Shown here in pieces: positions 1-9,234 of a stretch of 64,000 nt of DNA. The stretch covers positions 18,132,904-18,196,903 of the forward strand of contig OZ020517.1 of the NCBI GenBank assembly GCA_963971425.1, given 5' to 3'. Source of the stretch: Bryoerythrophyllum caledonicum. Its lineage: Eukaryota; Streptophyta; Bryopsida; Pottiales; Pottiaceae. A model generated the notes under the pieces. That model made no database searches. It had not been told where the DNA came from and worked only from the letters and a program-made list of their open reading frames with translations. A program made the translations under genes and the position numbers. Every line of letters begins with the position of its first letter. Within the stretch, counting starts at the first letter, position 1.

Positions 1-10
1 AGTTCCTTCA

Positions 11-780
11 TTGTTCCCACACATATTTTTTCAGTGCGCTGTGATTGGCGCCACCAACTACGTCATTTTGGTGGGTAAGTACCTACTTTATCTACTCGGT
101 CATGAGATGGATAACAAGACGGAAGAGGCCAAGATTAGGCCTAGGTGGTCTGCCGATGATGGCAGAAAGGAGCTCATTTCGATTGTCTTCATTGCTAGCG
201 CGGTAACTTCGACATTGGACACTATGTTTGAGTGTAGTGCGTTGGCATCTGATTTGCCATGTGGTTTGACACTTTTGAAGTACACATAAGCATTTATGTT
301 GGGGGTTGCGGAATTTCGGGAGCATGTACTATCACAAATCCTTGCACGTCATTGCAACGATCTGCTTCCTCCATCAGAAACTCAGTCGGAGCTGACTCCT
401 CGCAGTCGGTAGATTGTGGACGCTCTTGATGCTCCACGATTCTCATTGGACTCTTCCACTCTATTCATGGTTTGTATTATTCTGTGGCGACCACCGAATA
501 AGGATATTACCCTTGTGAAGCTATTTGCGAATATTGGTAGAGGGCTCTCGACTGTATTAGAGGTCGGGCTCAAGGTATGGTGGTACATCCACATGGTTGG
601 TAACTTTGCAGCCAACCGTGCCGCTCACCATCATATTCAGCGGCTTTTGGCCTAGTATCCGATGCAATATTGTCCTCTACTATAAGCAGGTGTTTTGGCA
701 AGTTTCCATGTGATGTGACGTTGATCAGTGCGGATGATCTGTGCCGGTTACGTCACGTCGACTTGATGATTGCCGGATAG
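11..780 (+). pseudogene. gag-like / 5' region of the gypsy element, function not recognised
   Basis: Two long reading-frame pieces (11-289 and 416-655) read as one protein if a stop and a frameshift are ignored, and similar sequence continues to about 780. The translation is rich in hydrophobic residues and has short Cys-containing motifs such as CSALASDLPCGL. I see no CCHC zinc knuckle and no protease DTG or DSG triad. Its position upstream of RT suggests gag or a gag-pol linker. Assignment rests on position only. Confidence 0.45.
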
Positions 781-999
781 CCTTGCCAAGGCCATTAACA
801 AGCGTGGAGTGGGCGTGGCTTAGATGATCCACGGTTTGGGTCTTTTTGCTTATTTTGTCAAGCTCATCCAATGGTGGATTACCCACCAATCGATGCCACC
901 GGGATACATTTTTGAGAATGTACTTCCATTGAGGAATACACGGTCAAAGGTGCGTGAGGATAAGGCATACATCCATCATCTTCTTGGTTCCTTGATGCT

Positions 1000-1980
1000 T
1001 GTAGATACCACGACGTTGGACTCTTACGCCCTTTGACCACGTTGGATTTGGACCAATATGGCATCATCGGCAATGCTCACCTATGTATTGGCTCAAGTGC
1101 AACAGTGCAGGTGCGGTAGTATTGACGACTTTTTGGATGATTACCATATTTTTACAGAGGTCACCAACGATGATGAGCTAGCATTTGCAGTAGTGAACCG
1201 TGTAGGCTTCACATAGGGGCATTTCCCATGTTGATGTGCTATCCGAGATCTTGAGCCTTTAGAACACGGGATCCGGGCATGGTTTGGGATTCTACTTCTC
1301 AATTTTATGATGAACCTCTACCAATGAGTATGAGGAAGCGAGCAATCATCGATGGACTTTTCGACTGACACCACCGTCACACCGGATCTCATTAAGGGCC
1401 AACGTCATTATTAGTTAAGTCAAGCCATTGACCTCAATACACTTGCTAAGTTTGTAGCCATTGTTTTGTTGTTCAGCGTTGTTTAGATGACCATCCATGC
1501 GTGTTGAGGGCAGACTATGATGGCCAAGGGGAAATAGTGTCACATCTCATAGAGATCGAGGAAGCGAAGCTGCTTTTCTTTAAGAGGCACGCAATTGAGG
1601 AGTTTCGTGCTCTGCGTATCTCTGCATTCCAAGCCGAGGCCTTTGGTCGGTAGGATGCCCGAGATATCTTTTCCGAGTAATATCATCACGACACAGAATT
1701 TTCTATCGATCTCGTGCGTGAGAAGGCCGGAGACATGAATGCCTTCTATGCTACAAAGTAGCAATCACCGGCCGTGCCGGTATGTGGTGATTCCTCTACG
1801 GTGGAGAAGCAGACCAACAAGTCTGATGATTGGCCTTTAGAACTAGGGCCATATCTAACCGGTGCCAAGACACGCAGAGTACGAGCGTTTATTCATTTGT
1901 ATTGTAGCTCTTTTGCTTTTAGTCTCTATGATTTGGAGGGCTACAAAGGCAAGCTTATTTACATTCAATTGAAGGACGAC
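1000..1980 (+). pseudogene. Degenerate gag-pol linker of the gypsy element
   Basis: Short open stretches (for example 1774-1995) are separated by many stops. Around 1530-1760 the + frame gives a charged segment with EIEEAKLLFFKRHAIEEF, which resembles an alpha-helical gag-pol linker. I found no aspartic protease motif. Position between the gag-like region and RT is the only basis for the call. Confidence 0.35.
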
Positions 1981-1982
1981 CA

Positions 1983-2760
1983 TTGGATCTTCTGACGAGC
2001 GTACAAGCTCAGTCTTTCAGAGAAAGTTTGGGTTCAGACTTGTTGTTGACCACCAGCTTGATTAAGTTGTTCAACGACAAATACACTTATGCCACAATAA
2101 TGCCATTGAAGAAGGATATCTTTGGCAACTGGACGAAGAAGCAGATGTATGGGGATTATAGGCCGGTCAATCGCAAGACCAAGTCAAACCGATACTCCAT
2201 GCTTACGGCGGAGGAGTTGTTTATTGCGGTCGGTCACGCTAGAGTATTTGGTACTTTAGATTTGCGGTCTACTTACCACCACCTATCATTGATGGCAGAT
2301 GACCGCGTGAAGATTGCATTCTAGGGAGTTGATCAGGATTAAAAAGATCAACTCTATTATTGGAAGTTTTTGCCATTTGGCTTCAAGAATGCACCCGCTG
2401 AGTTTCAGAGGATGATGGATTGGGTGTTGACCGGTTTACCGTTTGCCTCATGTTACATTGATGATGTTATTATTTTTAATAGCAGCCCATAGGAGCATGC
2501 GAGGCATCTTCAAGCGGTGTTTGAGAGGTTACGGCAATGGGGATTGGGCTTGCACCATGGCAAGTGCAAGTTCTTCCACGACCGGTTGCCATATTTAAGA
2601 CATATGTTTGGTTCAGGAGGTCTTGGCGTACAGCACGCCAACGTAGATGCGTTGCAGAAGTTTCATGTCCCAATCGACTTGTCACGGCTTTAAGCTATTC
2701 TTGGCTTGGCAGATTACCATCGCCGGTTTGTGAGAAACTTTAGCTAGAATGCCAAGTTGT
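1983..2760 (+). pseudogene. Reverse transcriptase domain, Ty3/gypsy type
   Basis: Ty3/gypsy RT blocks appear in order: ATIMPLKKDIFGNW, then YRPVNRKTKSNRYSM, then LDLRSTYHHL where the family has a catalytic Asp in LDLRSGYHQ, then [18 protein letters not shown], then the active-site box YIDDVIIF near 2455-2480. Stops include TAG at 2322-2324 inside the conserved F-W-G-V-D-Q block and another just after 2488. The frame shifts near 2500. The domain would copy the element's RNA into DNA, but this copy cannot make a full enzyme. Confidence 0.9.
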
Positions 2761-2828
2761 TGACTTTTTTCTTGGGAAAGGATCAGCCATGGACTTGGGG
2801 ACAAAAGCAGTAGCAGGCGTTTGCTACT

Positions 2829-3324
2829 TTGAAGCTGAAGCTTCGTTCAGCACATGTGCTGCAACGTCCAGATGCTACACGACCCTTTCAGATGCACACA
2901 GACTGGAATGCTGTAGGATTGGGGGTTGTCTTGACACAGAAAGATGATGAAGGATGGAAGTACGTTATAGCATTTGCTTCAAGGAGCAACAACAACGCGG
3001 AGTCCAGCTATTTGTCCTCTGAAGGAGAGGCTTTGGCCACGGTTTGGGCCATAGTCTATTTAAGGCCCCTCTTTGTATGGGCAACGTTTTACGTTGGTGA
3101 CCAACCTTCAACATTTGAAGTGGCTCATGGAGTCTAAGAAGCTTACTGGCAAGCTCGCCAGGTGGGCTTTGTTGCTTCAGGAGCATGACTTTGAGTTTAT
3201 ACATCGGGCAGGCATCACAAACTTGGATACGGATGGTCAATCTTGCAATCCAAGTCCTTCGGAAGAGGATTTGACCGGTGCCAGGTGGCATGGGGACTGT
3301 GACAGGGAGTCGGTCTCGGTGTGA
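2829..3324 (+). pseudogene. RNase H domain of the gypsy element
   Basis: The segment starts with the RT thumb/RNase H junction (LKLRSAHVLQRPDATRPF) and has the RNase H1-like blocks HTDWNAVGLGVVLTQ, YVIAFASRS and EGEALATVWA. A frameshift near 3065-3080 moves to a second frame with RFTLVTNLQHLKWLM, KLARWALLLQEHDFEFIHR and a final degraded NLDTDG box. These are typical Ty3/gypsy RNase H plus tether motifs. The family would remove RNA from the RNA/DNA hybrid. The break and Asp losses make it inactive. Confidence 0.85.
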
Positions 3325-3399
3325 CATGCAGCGCCTTACCTCACGTTGATGTGTGGCTCCGCATCAACGTTGCCTGATTTGGCAAGGGTATCGTAGCAG

Positions 3400-5010
3400 A
3401 GAGTTTGTGTCCTAAGAAAATACTGAGTTTCTAGCTGCAACTTTTACTCAATCAAGTTCTTGGAGGTGTAAATCCAACTATATTTATAGATTGTCCTTTT
3501 TAAAAGACAATCACCTCAATACATAAGTCTTTGTAGGACAAAAGTGTCCAACTACTTAAGAAAACTATGTAAAACTTACAAACCTTAGAAAGGGAAACAA
3601 TCCCGAATCCTAAGGGCATGTATCTCTAAATCCAACCGTTGAAATGACTCCTAATTTTTGTAGAAGCAGTGATGTATTATAAATAATTACTACTCGAAAT
3701 TTCAACCGCAAATTCGTTACGGATCTTGAGATATTGTCAAAATACTCATTGTCTCTTTAAACCCTTGTTTACAAACAACCGTGTACAATAATCTTCATAA
3801 ATCTCGAGCAAAATCTCCAAAGGCCACGAAATTAAAGCTGTAGTTTTCAGCTTTATAAACCACCTTCCCTAAAAATCTTAGTCAAAAACTCGTCCGAAAG
3901 CAAAAAATATGGCCAATACCATCACCAACACCAAAGTGATATACTTACTGTCTTAGAAAATATATGCACTCTGTTCAACTCCAAATATCTCATTTAATAC
4001 AACTCTAAATCCTTCAATTTGTCCATGCAATAGATAGAAATTGAAAATATCTTTTCAACCGCTCCTCCCGATCTTCAAAAGCTCTCTTGAAACTCTCGAA
4101 ATGCTCAAAAGAGTGACAGTAGGTCTTCAAATTGCCTTCTAACTTCAAACGCTCATAAATCCTTCACCGAAACGTAAAATCCTAAATTTTTTGTCCCAAA
4201 ATTATAGCCCACAATCTCATCTATCTAATTTTGAACTTCCATTTCTTCGAATCGGTCTTATAGTTGCTCATAACCGCCTAGCCGCCTCGGGCAGCCCCTT
4301 GAATCCTCATTGGTCATGGGAAAAGGCGAATGGGATGAGGACTTTGATTCAAAGCCATCCTCCCTCCTTCCCTCGCCACCTCCTTCCATCCCTTGCCACC
4401 TCTTCTTATCCTTCTATCCCCTTGCCATGTCATTTTATCCCTTACACTATCTTTATCTTCTCAATTTAAACATTTACATCTTAACTCTAAACTTTAAGCC
4501 CAAAATTTTTCTTAAAAGCTTAACATCAAACATTTAAATCAATTTCCAATTTCATTTATCAATTATTCTAACATACTTCAAACTTATAAAGATATTACCA
4601 ACCGTGATTGGTTATTTACATATTTTAGGTAGTCATAGTGCTACAAATGCTTTATATACTACTGGATAATATCTACACACATCGATCACGACTCAGTGGG
4701 TTGGCTGAGCGTTCCGCCACATTAAACTGATTCAGAGTTCGAATCCTGTAGGTTGTCTGAACAGTTGATGTGGTGCGTGGTCCGGGAACTGTTGATACTT
4801 CAGCAGTGTAACAACCGGTTGATGCTCTTGAACCCTGATCTAGTGACAAGATGCATGAATAATTTCCAAGATAAGGCTCCCTCCGATAAAGTATGACCGT
4901 GTGGTTGAGGATGAATCCACTAGTCATATCTTCATAGTTGACCTAGACCATTCAATATCCCCTATTTTTCTATATCAAAATATGTTTTCACATTATGTAC
5001 ACAATTACTT
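3400..5010. mobile_element. AT-rich insertion between gypsy RNase H and integrase
   Basis: Gypsy coding similarity stops near 3400 and resumes near 5015 (MDEQPDKAQ, then WEDSPVLHKL). The 1.6 kb between is AT-rich and holds no convincing reading frame. It includes a C/T-rich stretch at 4360-4440 and the tRNA-like SINE head at 4702-4745. I could not place terminal repeats or a target-site duplication, so the edges are approximate and more than one insertion may be present. Confidence 0.5.
4680..4905 (+). mobile_element. tRNA-derived SINE-like sequence (head at 4702-4745)
   Basis: A Pol III type-2 internal promoter is visible: a box A-like TGGCTGAGCGT at 4702-4712 and a perfect box B GTTCGAATC at 4737-4745, 35 bases apart start to start. 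That matches the spacing in tRNA genes and tRNA-derived SINEs. The flanks do not fold into a good tRNA cloverleaf by eye, so an active tRNA gene is unlikely. The 3' end is not defined, and no poly(A) tail was seen. Confidence 0.5.
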
Positions 5011-5019
5011 CACGACAAT

Positions 5020-5985
5020 GGATGAGCAACCGGATAAGGCCCAAGTTGTTAGCAATGTGTGGGAAGACAGTCCAGTCTTGCACAAGCTACAACATGCGAC
5101 ACTTCCTCCAGCTCTTTAGCGTGATAGAGTTGGACACCGAATAACAAGGTTCCATTAAAAGAATTGCCTTCTATTTTGAGTGTGGCCGGATGGGACTAGG
5201 CGCATAGTTCTCGCCAAATCAGAGGGCTTCGTTGGTACGGCGAATACATGAAGACCCAGGACATTTTGATGTGCAACAAACTCATTCGATGTTGCGCACC
5301 CAATACTGCTTGACCTACACGTATTAACAAGTCGCCACATATGTTTCTCAGTGTGAAGTGTGTAATCGCATACAATCCAACTTCAACACCTTGTCACCGC
5401 AGTTCCAGCCTTTGCCCATTATGGGGCTAGAATATCGGTGATCTTTGGACTTTGCTAGTGCACTTGTTATGACTCCACGGGGATCCAAGTATGTCTTGGT
5501 GATGGTAGAGCATTTCAGCAAGTGGATTGTGTTCTTAGCTCTTCCGCAAAACTCTTTAGAATTGGCGGCCATGGCATTTCTCGACCGGATGTTGGCTTTG
5601 TGGAGCCCCAACTAAGGTTTTGATTGTCCAAGGTGTGAGTTCCTTAGGAATTTTGAATCTTTGTGTACTAAGTCTTTGATTGACCATCGTTCCACTTCTT
5701 GGGATAGCCCAGAAGCGGACGGTTCTGCAAAGCGTGTGATTCAGACCGTGAAAGGGGCCCTACGGAAGTGTAAATTACTTCAAGGTAGCCACCATGGTTA
5801 GGATCTGATGATACCATGGATCATCATAGAATATCAGGGTAGCCAACAAGTTTCACTCGCAACGTCCAATATATTATATTAGTTGTTGAACAGGCGGGAG
5901 CCAATATTTTTGAGTTCCATTCAAAAAAGTTACCTCCGGTTGTGACTTTGGACAATCCAAAGGTGTGGGCCTAGTATCTACGGGA
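5020..5985 (+). pseudogene. Integrase (zinc-binding and catalytic core), Ty3/gypsy
   Basis: Across three frames the + strand gives the H2C2 zinc-binding region near 5250-5370, with a Cys-x2-Cys pair close to 5355. The rve core follows: LVMTPRGSKYVLVMVEHFSKW near 5465-5530, a leftover of the second catalytic Asp region near 5610-5640, and the third-acid region PEADGSAKRVIQTVKGAL near 5710-5765. A weak tail with NRREPIFLSS continues to about 5970. Integrase joins element cDNA to host DNA. Several stops and frameshifts are present. Confidence 0.85.
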
Positions 5986-5989
5986 TTGA

Positions 5990-6510
5990 GGTGTCGTATC
6001 TCTCCATATCGTTAATAGTATGTGTCATATAGCCAGTCTGCTACTACATATACTCATGATCTATGCAAATCTCATAAGAGTTGCCCTATCATAAGCATAC
6101 ATAACATGTAGCTATCAGCAAATCTTACAATATAAGGCAACTATATACAACTCCACAATAATGAAGATCAAAACTCTTTTTCTTACTCTATTCCTATAGA
6201 ATTAGTCCATAAAAGTAGTAGAAAAGAAGAAGCCGCAACTAAGCTTTGTATTACATGGCTAATTGCCAACATCAACAAGCCTCCAAGCCACACACCATTC
6301 CAACTCTCCCTTCTACACCTAAATTTGAACTTGACAAGAATGAAGGTGACATGGGTGGCTTGGGGTAACAATTACCCAAAAACAATTCTAAAATAATCCT
6401 TTTCACACCTCCAAACTTACCTAATATTAATTCAACCCCCCTTAGGCTAAACTAACAACAACTATACTACCAAGCTCTAAAGAAACACATAATCTTCACA
6501 ATTGCCATAT
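5990..6510. mobile_element. Short AT-rich insertion inside the gypsy integrase
   Basis: Integrase sequence ends in the frame around VWA and GVVSLH near 5960-6005 and resumes at about 6515 with the typical RxFKRAMPMA segment. The 0.5 kb between has no ORF of note. CCATAT occurs near both edges (about 6005 and 6507) and may be a target-site duplication, but this is weak. Nothing else is recognised in it. Confidence 0.45.
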
Positions 6511-6929
6511 GCCATGACAGAGCAAAGATCTTTAAGCGAGCCATGCCTATGGCCATAAAAAACTTATCCATCACGAGCACCGTGACACCTTACGATATGC
6601 TCGTATTTGTAGCGGTGCCTACCGATTTCAGCTACGATGTTTCTCCACGGGGTTTACCTTATCTACAACATGAGGCACCTCTAACGTTGGACGTCAAGGC
6701 ATGTCGCACTATTCTTTGCGTGAAAGATGTGTTGCCGAGTGGCATCTTATTACTAGAAGGTAAAGATGGCCAACAGTGTTGGAAGCACTCTAAGAATTGT
6801 GCCCCCTGTCATTTATCCACTAATGGCTTTGTTCATCTAAAGTTGGCCATCGGACCAAAGGGCCTTCTGTGTTTTGAGTGTGGTGAAAAGAAGGGCAGAG
6901 CTACCATGTTGCTTTGTGACCATTGCCAA
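6511..6929 (+). pseudogene. Gypsy integrase C-terminal domain and first half of a PHD finger
   Basis: The ORF from 6543 reads an SH3/chromo-like integrase C-terminal block (GLPYLQHEAPLTLDVKACRT, then LPSGILLLEGKDG) and a Cys/His cluster. It ends in LCFECGEKKGRATMLLCDHC. That last stretch is the first half of a PHD finger: Cys-x2-Cys, then LLCDxC. The frame then enters the LINE at 6930. PHD fingers bind histone H3 tails, so a PHD at the end of an integrase could guide where the element inserts; that role is inferred. Confidence 0.8.
6920..6929 (+). repeat. Left target-site duplication of the LINE
   Basis: CCATTGCCAA here is repeated exactly at 14047-14056. The neighbouring bases differ on both sides (A/T before, C/T after), so the duplication is 10 bp. 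The two copies fall at the same codon of the broken PHD finger (His-Cys-Gln). Confidence 0.9.
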
Positions 6930-7195
6930 CAGAAGAAGAACGCCAGTCTCCAAAGGAACCGGCGTGAATAAAGTGTCTGTTCATTCGACATCTAAGACCA
7001 TGCCCATTGGACAAGGAACTAGAAGAATGGAACTACTACCCCCTCTCGAGGATAGACACTATGTAGCAAGTAGCCAAAACACAAAAGTAACCAACTAGCA
7101 ATTAAAGAGTGGTCAAGGGACAAGAGAAAGGGGGGGAAAGGGATGCTTCTCAGTTAAAAGGGGTTTAGAAGAATTGAAGGTGTGTATGAGTAGTT
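6930..7195 (-). other. 3' untranslated region of the LINE
   Basis: This follows the last stop of the endonuclease frame at 7196 and reaches the target-site duplication. No conserved reading frame is seen. The terminus reads TTCTTCTTCTG on the - strand instead of poly(A). Confidence 0.65.
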
Positions 7196-8250
7196 CTATG
7201 GGGGGTCTTGTGTGTGGGGGAGAGGTTGGTTGTTTTCGATTTTGCGTTTATGTAGTAAAATAGAAATGGCATGTTGAATAGCAATGGTGTTAATGTTTTT
7301 AAAGGTGGTTTTAATTGTGTCGATGGGTATTTTGAAGGTATCTTCTAGAGTTGTTATAGATGGGATAAAGGTGGTGGCACAAGTGCCAGATGTGATAACA
7401 ATAAGGGGGTCCACATTCCATCCAAGGGCTATGATGTCGTCAATGAGGGGTTGGTATTTATCTATTTTGTTTTGAATTGTTTCGGGGGAAAATCTATTGT
7501 TGCAATATTGGAATTCAATGAATTGAATGGTGTAGTCTTGGAGTATGTGGTCGAGTGGTGGGTCATTGTATGGTAAACCTCTAACACAAAGTATGTCCGG
7601 TTTGAGTCTAGCATTGCAATGACAATTTTGAGTCTCACATGAGCATGGGAGTAGCCAAGGGGGGACCGTATTTTCTTGTGGGTTGCTATTAAAGGTGCCG
7701 GCATTCATTAGGATATAACATCTCGATTTGTTGTAGGAGGTAATTAGCTTTCGAATTTCCCATACCGCTTTATTATGTCTTTTAACAATTATGGAATGTA
7801 TGTGGTGGTTTTGGCATTTTAGTAGTACATGAAGCCATGTGTCGGGGTCCATTGAAGTGCATATGGGGCATGTTATGGATGGGAATCTATGTATTCCAAA
7901 GAAGAGTTGTTTTCGAGCGTTTCCCATATATTGACCGGTACGGAATTTGAGGAGGCATGTTATTTGTGAGTCAGAAATGATGGGGTTTTTCCAGAAGTTT
8001 GTGGAGAGTTCGTTGTCTATGTTATTATTGTTAGTCCATTTTTCTATGTTAGGCATGTTTTCTGCGATATTGTCAAGGTTGTTGTAGAGGTCTTGTTTTT
8101 TGAGATATTTGCTCAAGAATCTGATCGGGCCTTTATCGGGGGTGTCTTCTTTGGAGAGCCAATCTTCTTTTTGGAAGTAATATGGGGTGGCATGGGCATG
8201 TTCGTGTGGGTCTTTGGCATTTTTGTGTGATTTTTCTCGGCCCTCTTTTG
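7196..8250 (-). CDS. LINE C-terminal zinc motif and restriction-like endonuclease (REL)
   Basis: The uninterrupted frame runs from the stop at about 8253 to 7196. Counting from 8116, Cys83, Cys86, His96 and Cys101 form a C-x2-C-x9-H-x4-C motif. RHN follows at 113-115, then LKPDIL with the PD at 173-174, Glu201 in FIEFQY and a Lys-rich NKIDKY segment. This order (CCHC, RHN, then R/K-PD with an acidic residue) is the REL signature of R2-like and Dualen LINEs and belongs to the PD-(D/E)xK nuclease fold. It would nick target DNA. In this copy a TAA at about 8251-8253 separates it from RNase H. Confidence 0.8.
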
Positions 8251-8900
8251 CTAGTTAATCCGCTTGTTCGTTACCATCAATGTCGGCGTGGGCTCGAACT
8301 TTGTGTATGGTTGTGATTTGTCTTCGTTTTAGTATCATTTGGACCATAGATTTTAGTATGATTTGGTCGGGGTGGCTATTGTGGAGGATAGGATGTGTTA
8401 TTTGGGTGTTTAATAAATATAGTGCGTTAATGCAGTCTGTGAATATGTGCGCTGGTTCATTGTTGTATTTTGTTGTGATAATTTCCAGTGTTTTGTGGAT
8501 GGCCATGAGTTCTGCTCTAAGGATATTTTGTTGTCCATGTAGTCTTTTGGCTAGTTTGATTTCTTTCATGGGATTGTATATTCCATAACCGGCTTTTTCC
8601 CTACGCCAATTACCCAGACTAATGTTCTGGTGGTTTGAAAGAACCATCAGTATAGTAGCTATATGCGGGGTCAAATTTTGGTGAGGTGGTAGTTTGGTAG
8701 TTCGGGAGGGGTGGGGGTAATAAGGTGTAATCTAGGGTGTTGTTGTTGTGATTTAGTTTTGACCATTTTTTGTTTCTGTTTATTGGTGTTTGTATAGGTG
8801 TTGGTGGGGCCATATTTGTGTGTAGCCGGTTTATGTTGAGAGTTTTTGCTATGGAGGTGAGTTCAGCAAGTTGTTCTAGTGTGCCAAGGGTTTGGTTTTG
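8251..8900 (-). pseudogene. LINE RNase H domain, frameshifted
   Basis: RNase H motifs are all present: YYTDGSF (first Asp) in the piece 8619-8813, then in another frame (8255-8674) LRAELMA (Glu), FTDCINAL (second Asp) and HKVRAHADIDGNEQAD (His/Asp). The two pieces overlap around 8619-8674, which shows one indel. EQAD is followed directly by TAA and then LAKEG, so a single nonsense change cuts it from the C-terminal domain. The family removes RNA template during target-primed reverse transcription. Confidence 0.85.
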
Positions 8901-9234
8901 GTGATGTATATTATTTGTAGTGTAGATGGTTCGATTCTGGGTTTTTTTAGCTCAGGTGGGATAGTAGGTTCTTTGTATGTAATTGTGTCGGCTTCAAATG
9001 TAACAATGATATGGGAGTCTGCAAATGGGCTTGATTGTGGATTAAAGTTTTGGTACCAATTGTTGTCTGGTGTGATAATGAGTGTAAATGTGTGTTGTGG
9101 GTCGTTTTTGGCAGCAAGACGGGCCTAATGTATTGCTTGTTGTGTTTCCTCCTCATTGTGGGGGTGAGCTATACCTTTACCGACCCATTTGTAGTCAAAG
9201 GCCTTTCCCAATGAGCCAAATATTTTATCTCTTT

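Noticed and set aside
4702..4760. Functional tRNA gene
   Set aside because: Boxes A and B fit, but no cloverleaf with paired acceptor and anticodon stems could be drawn.
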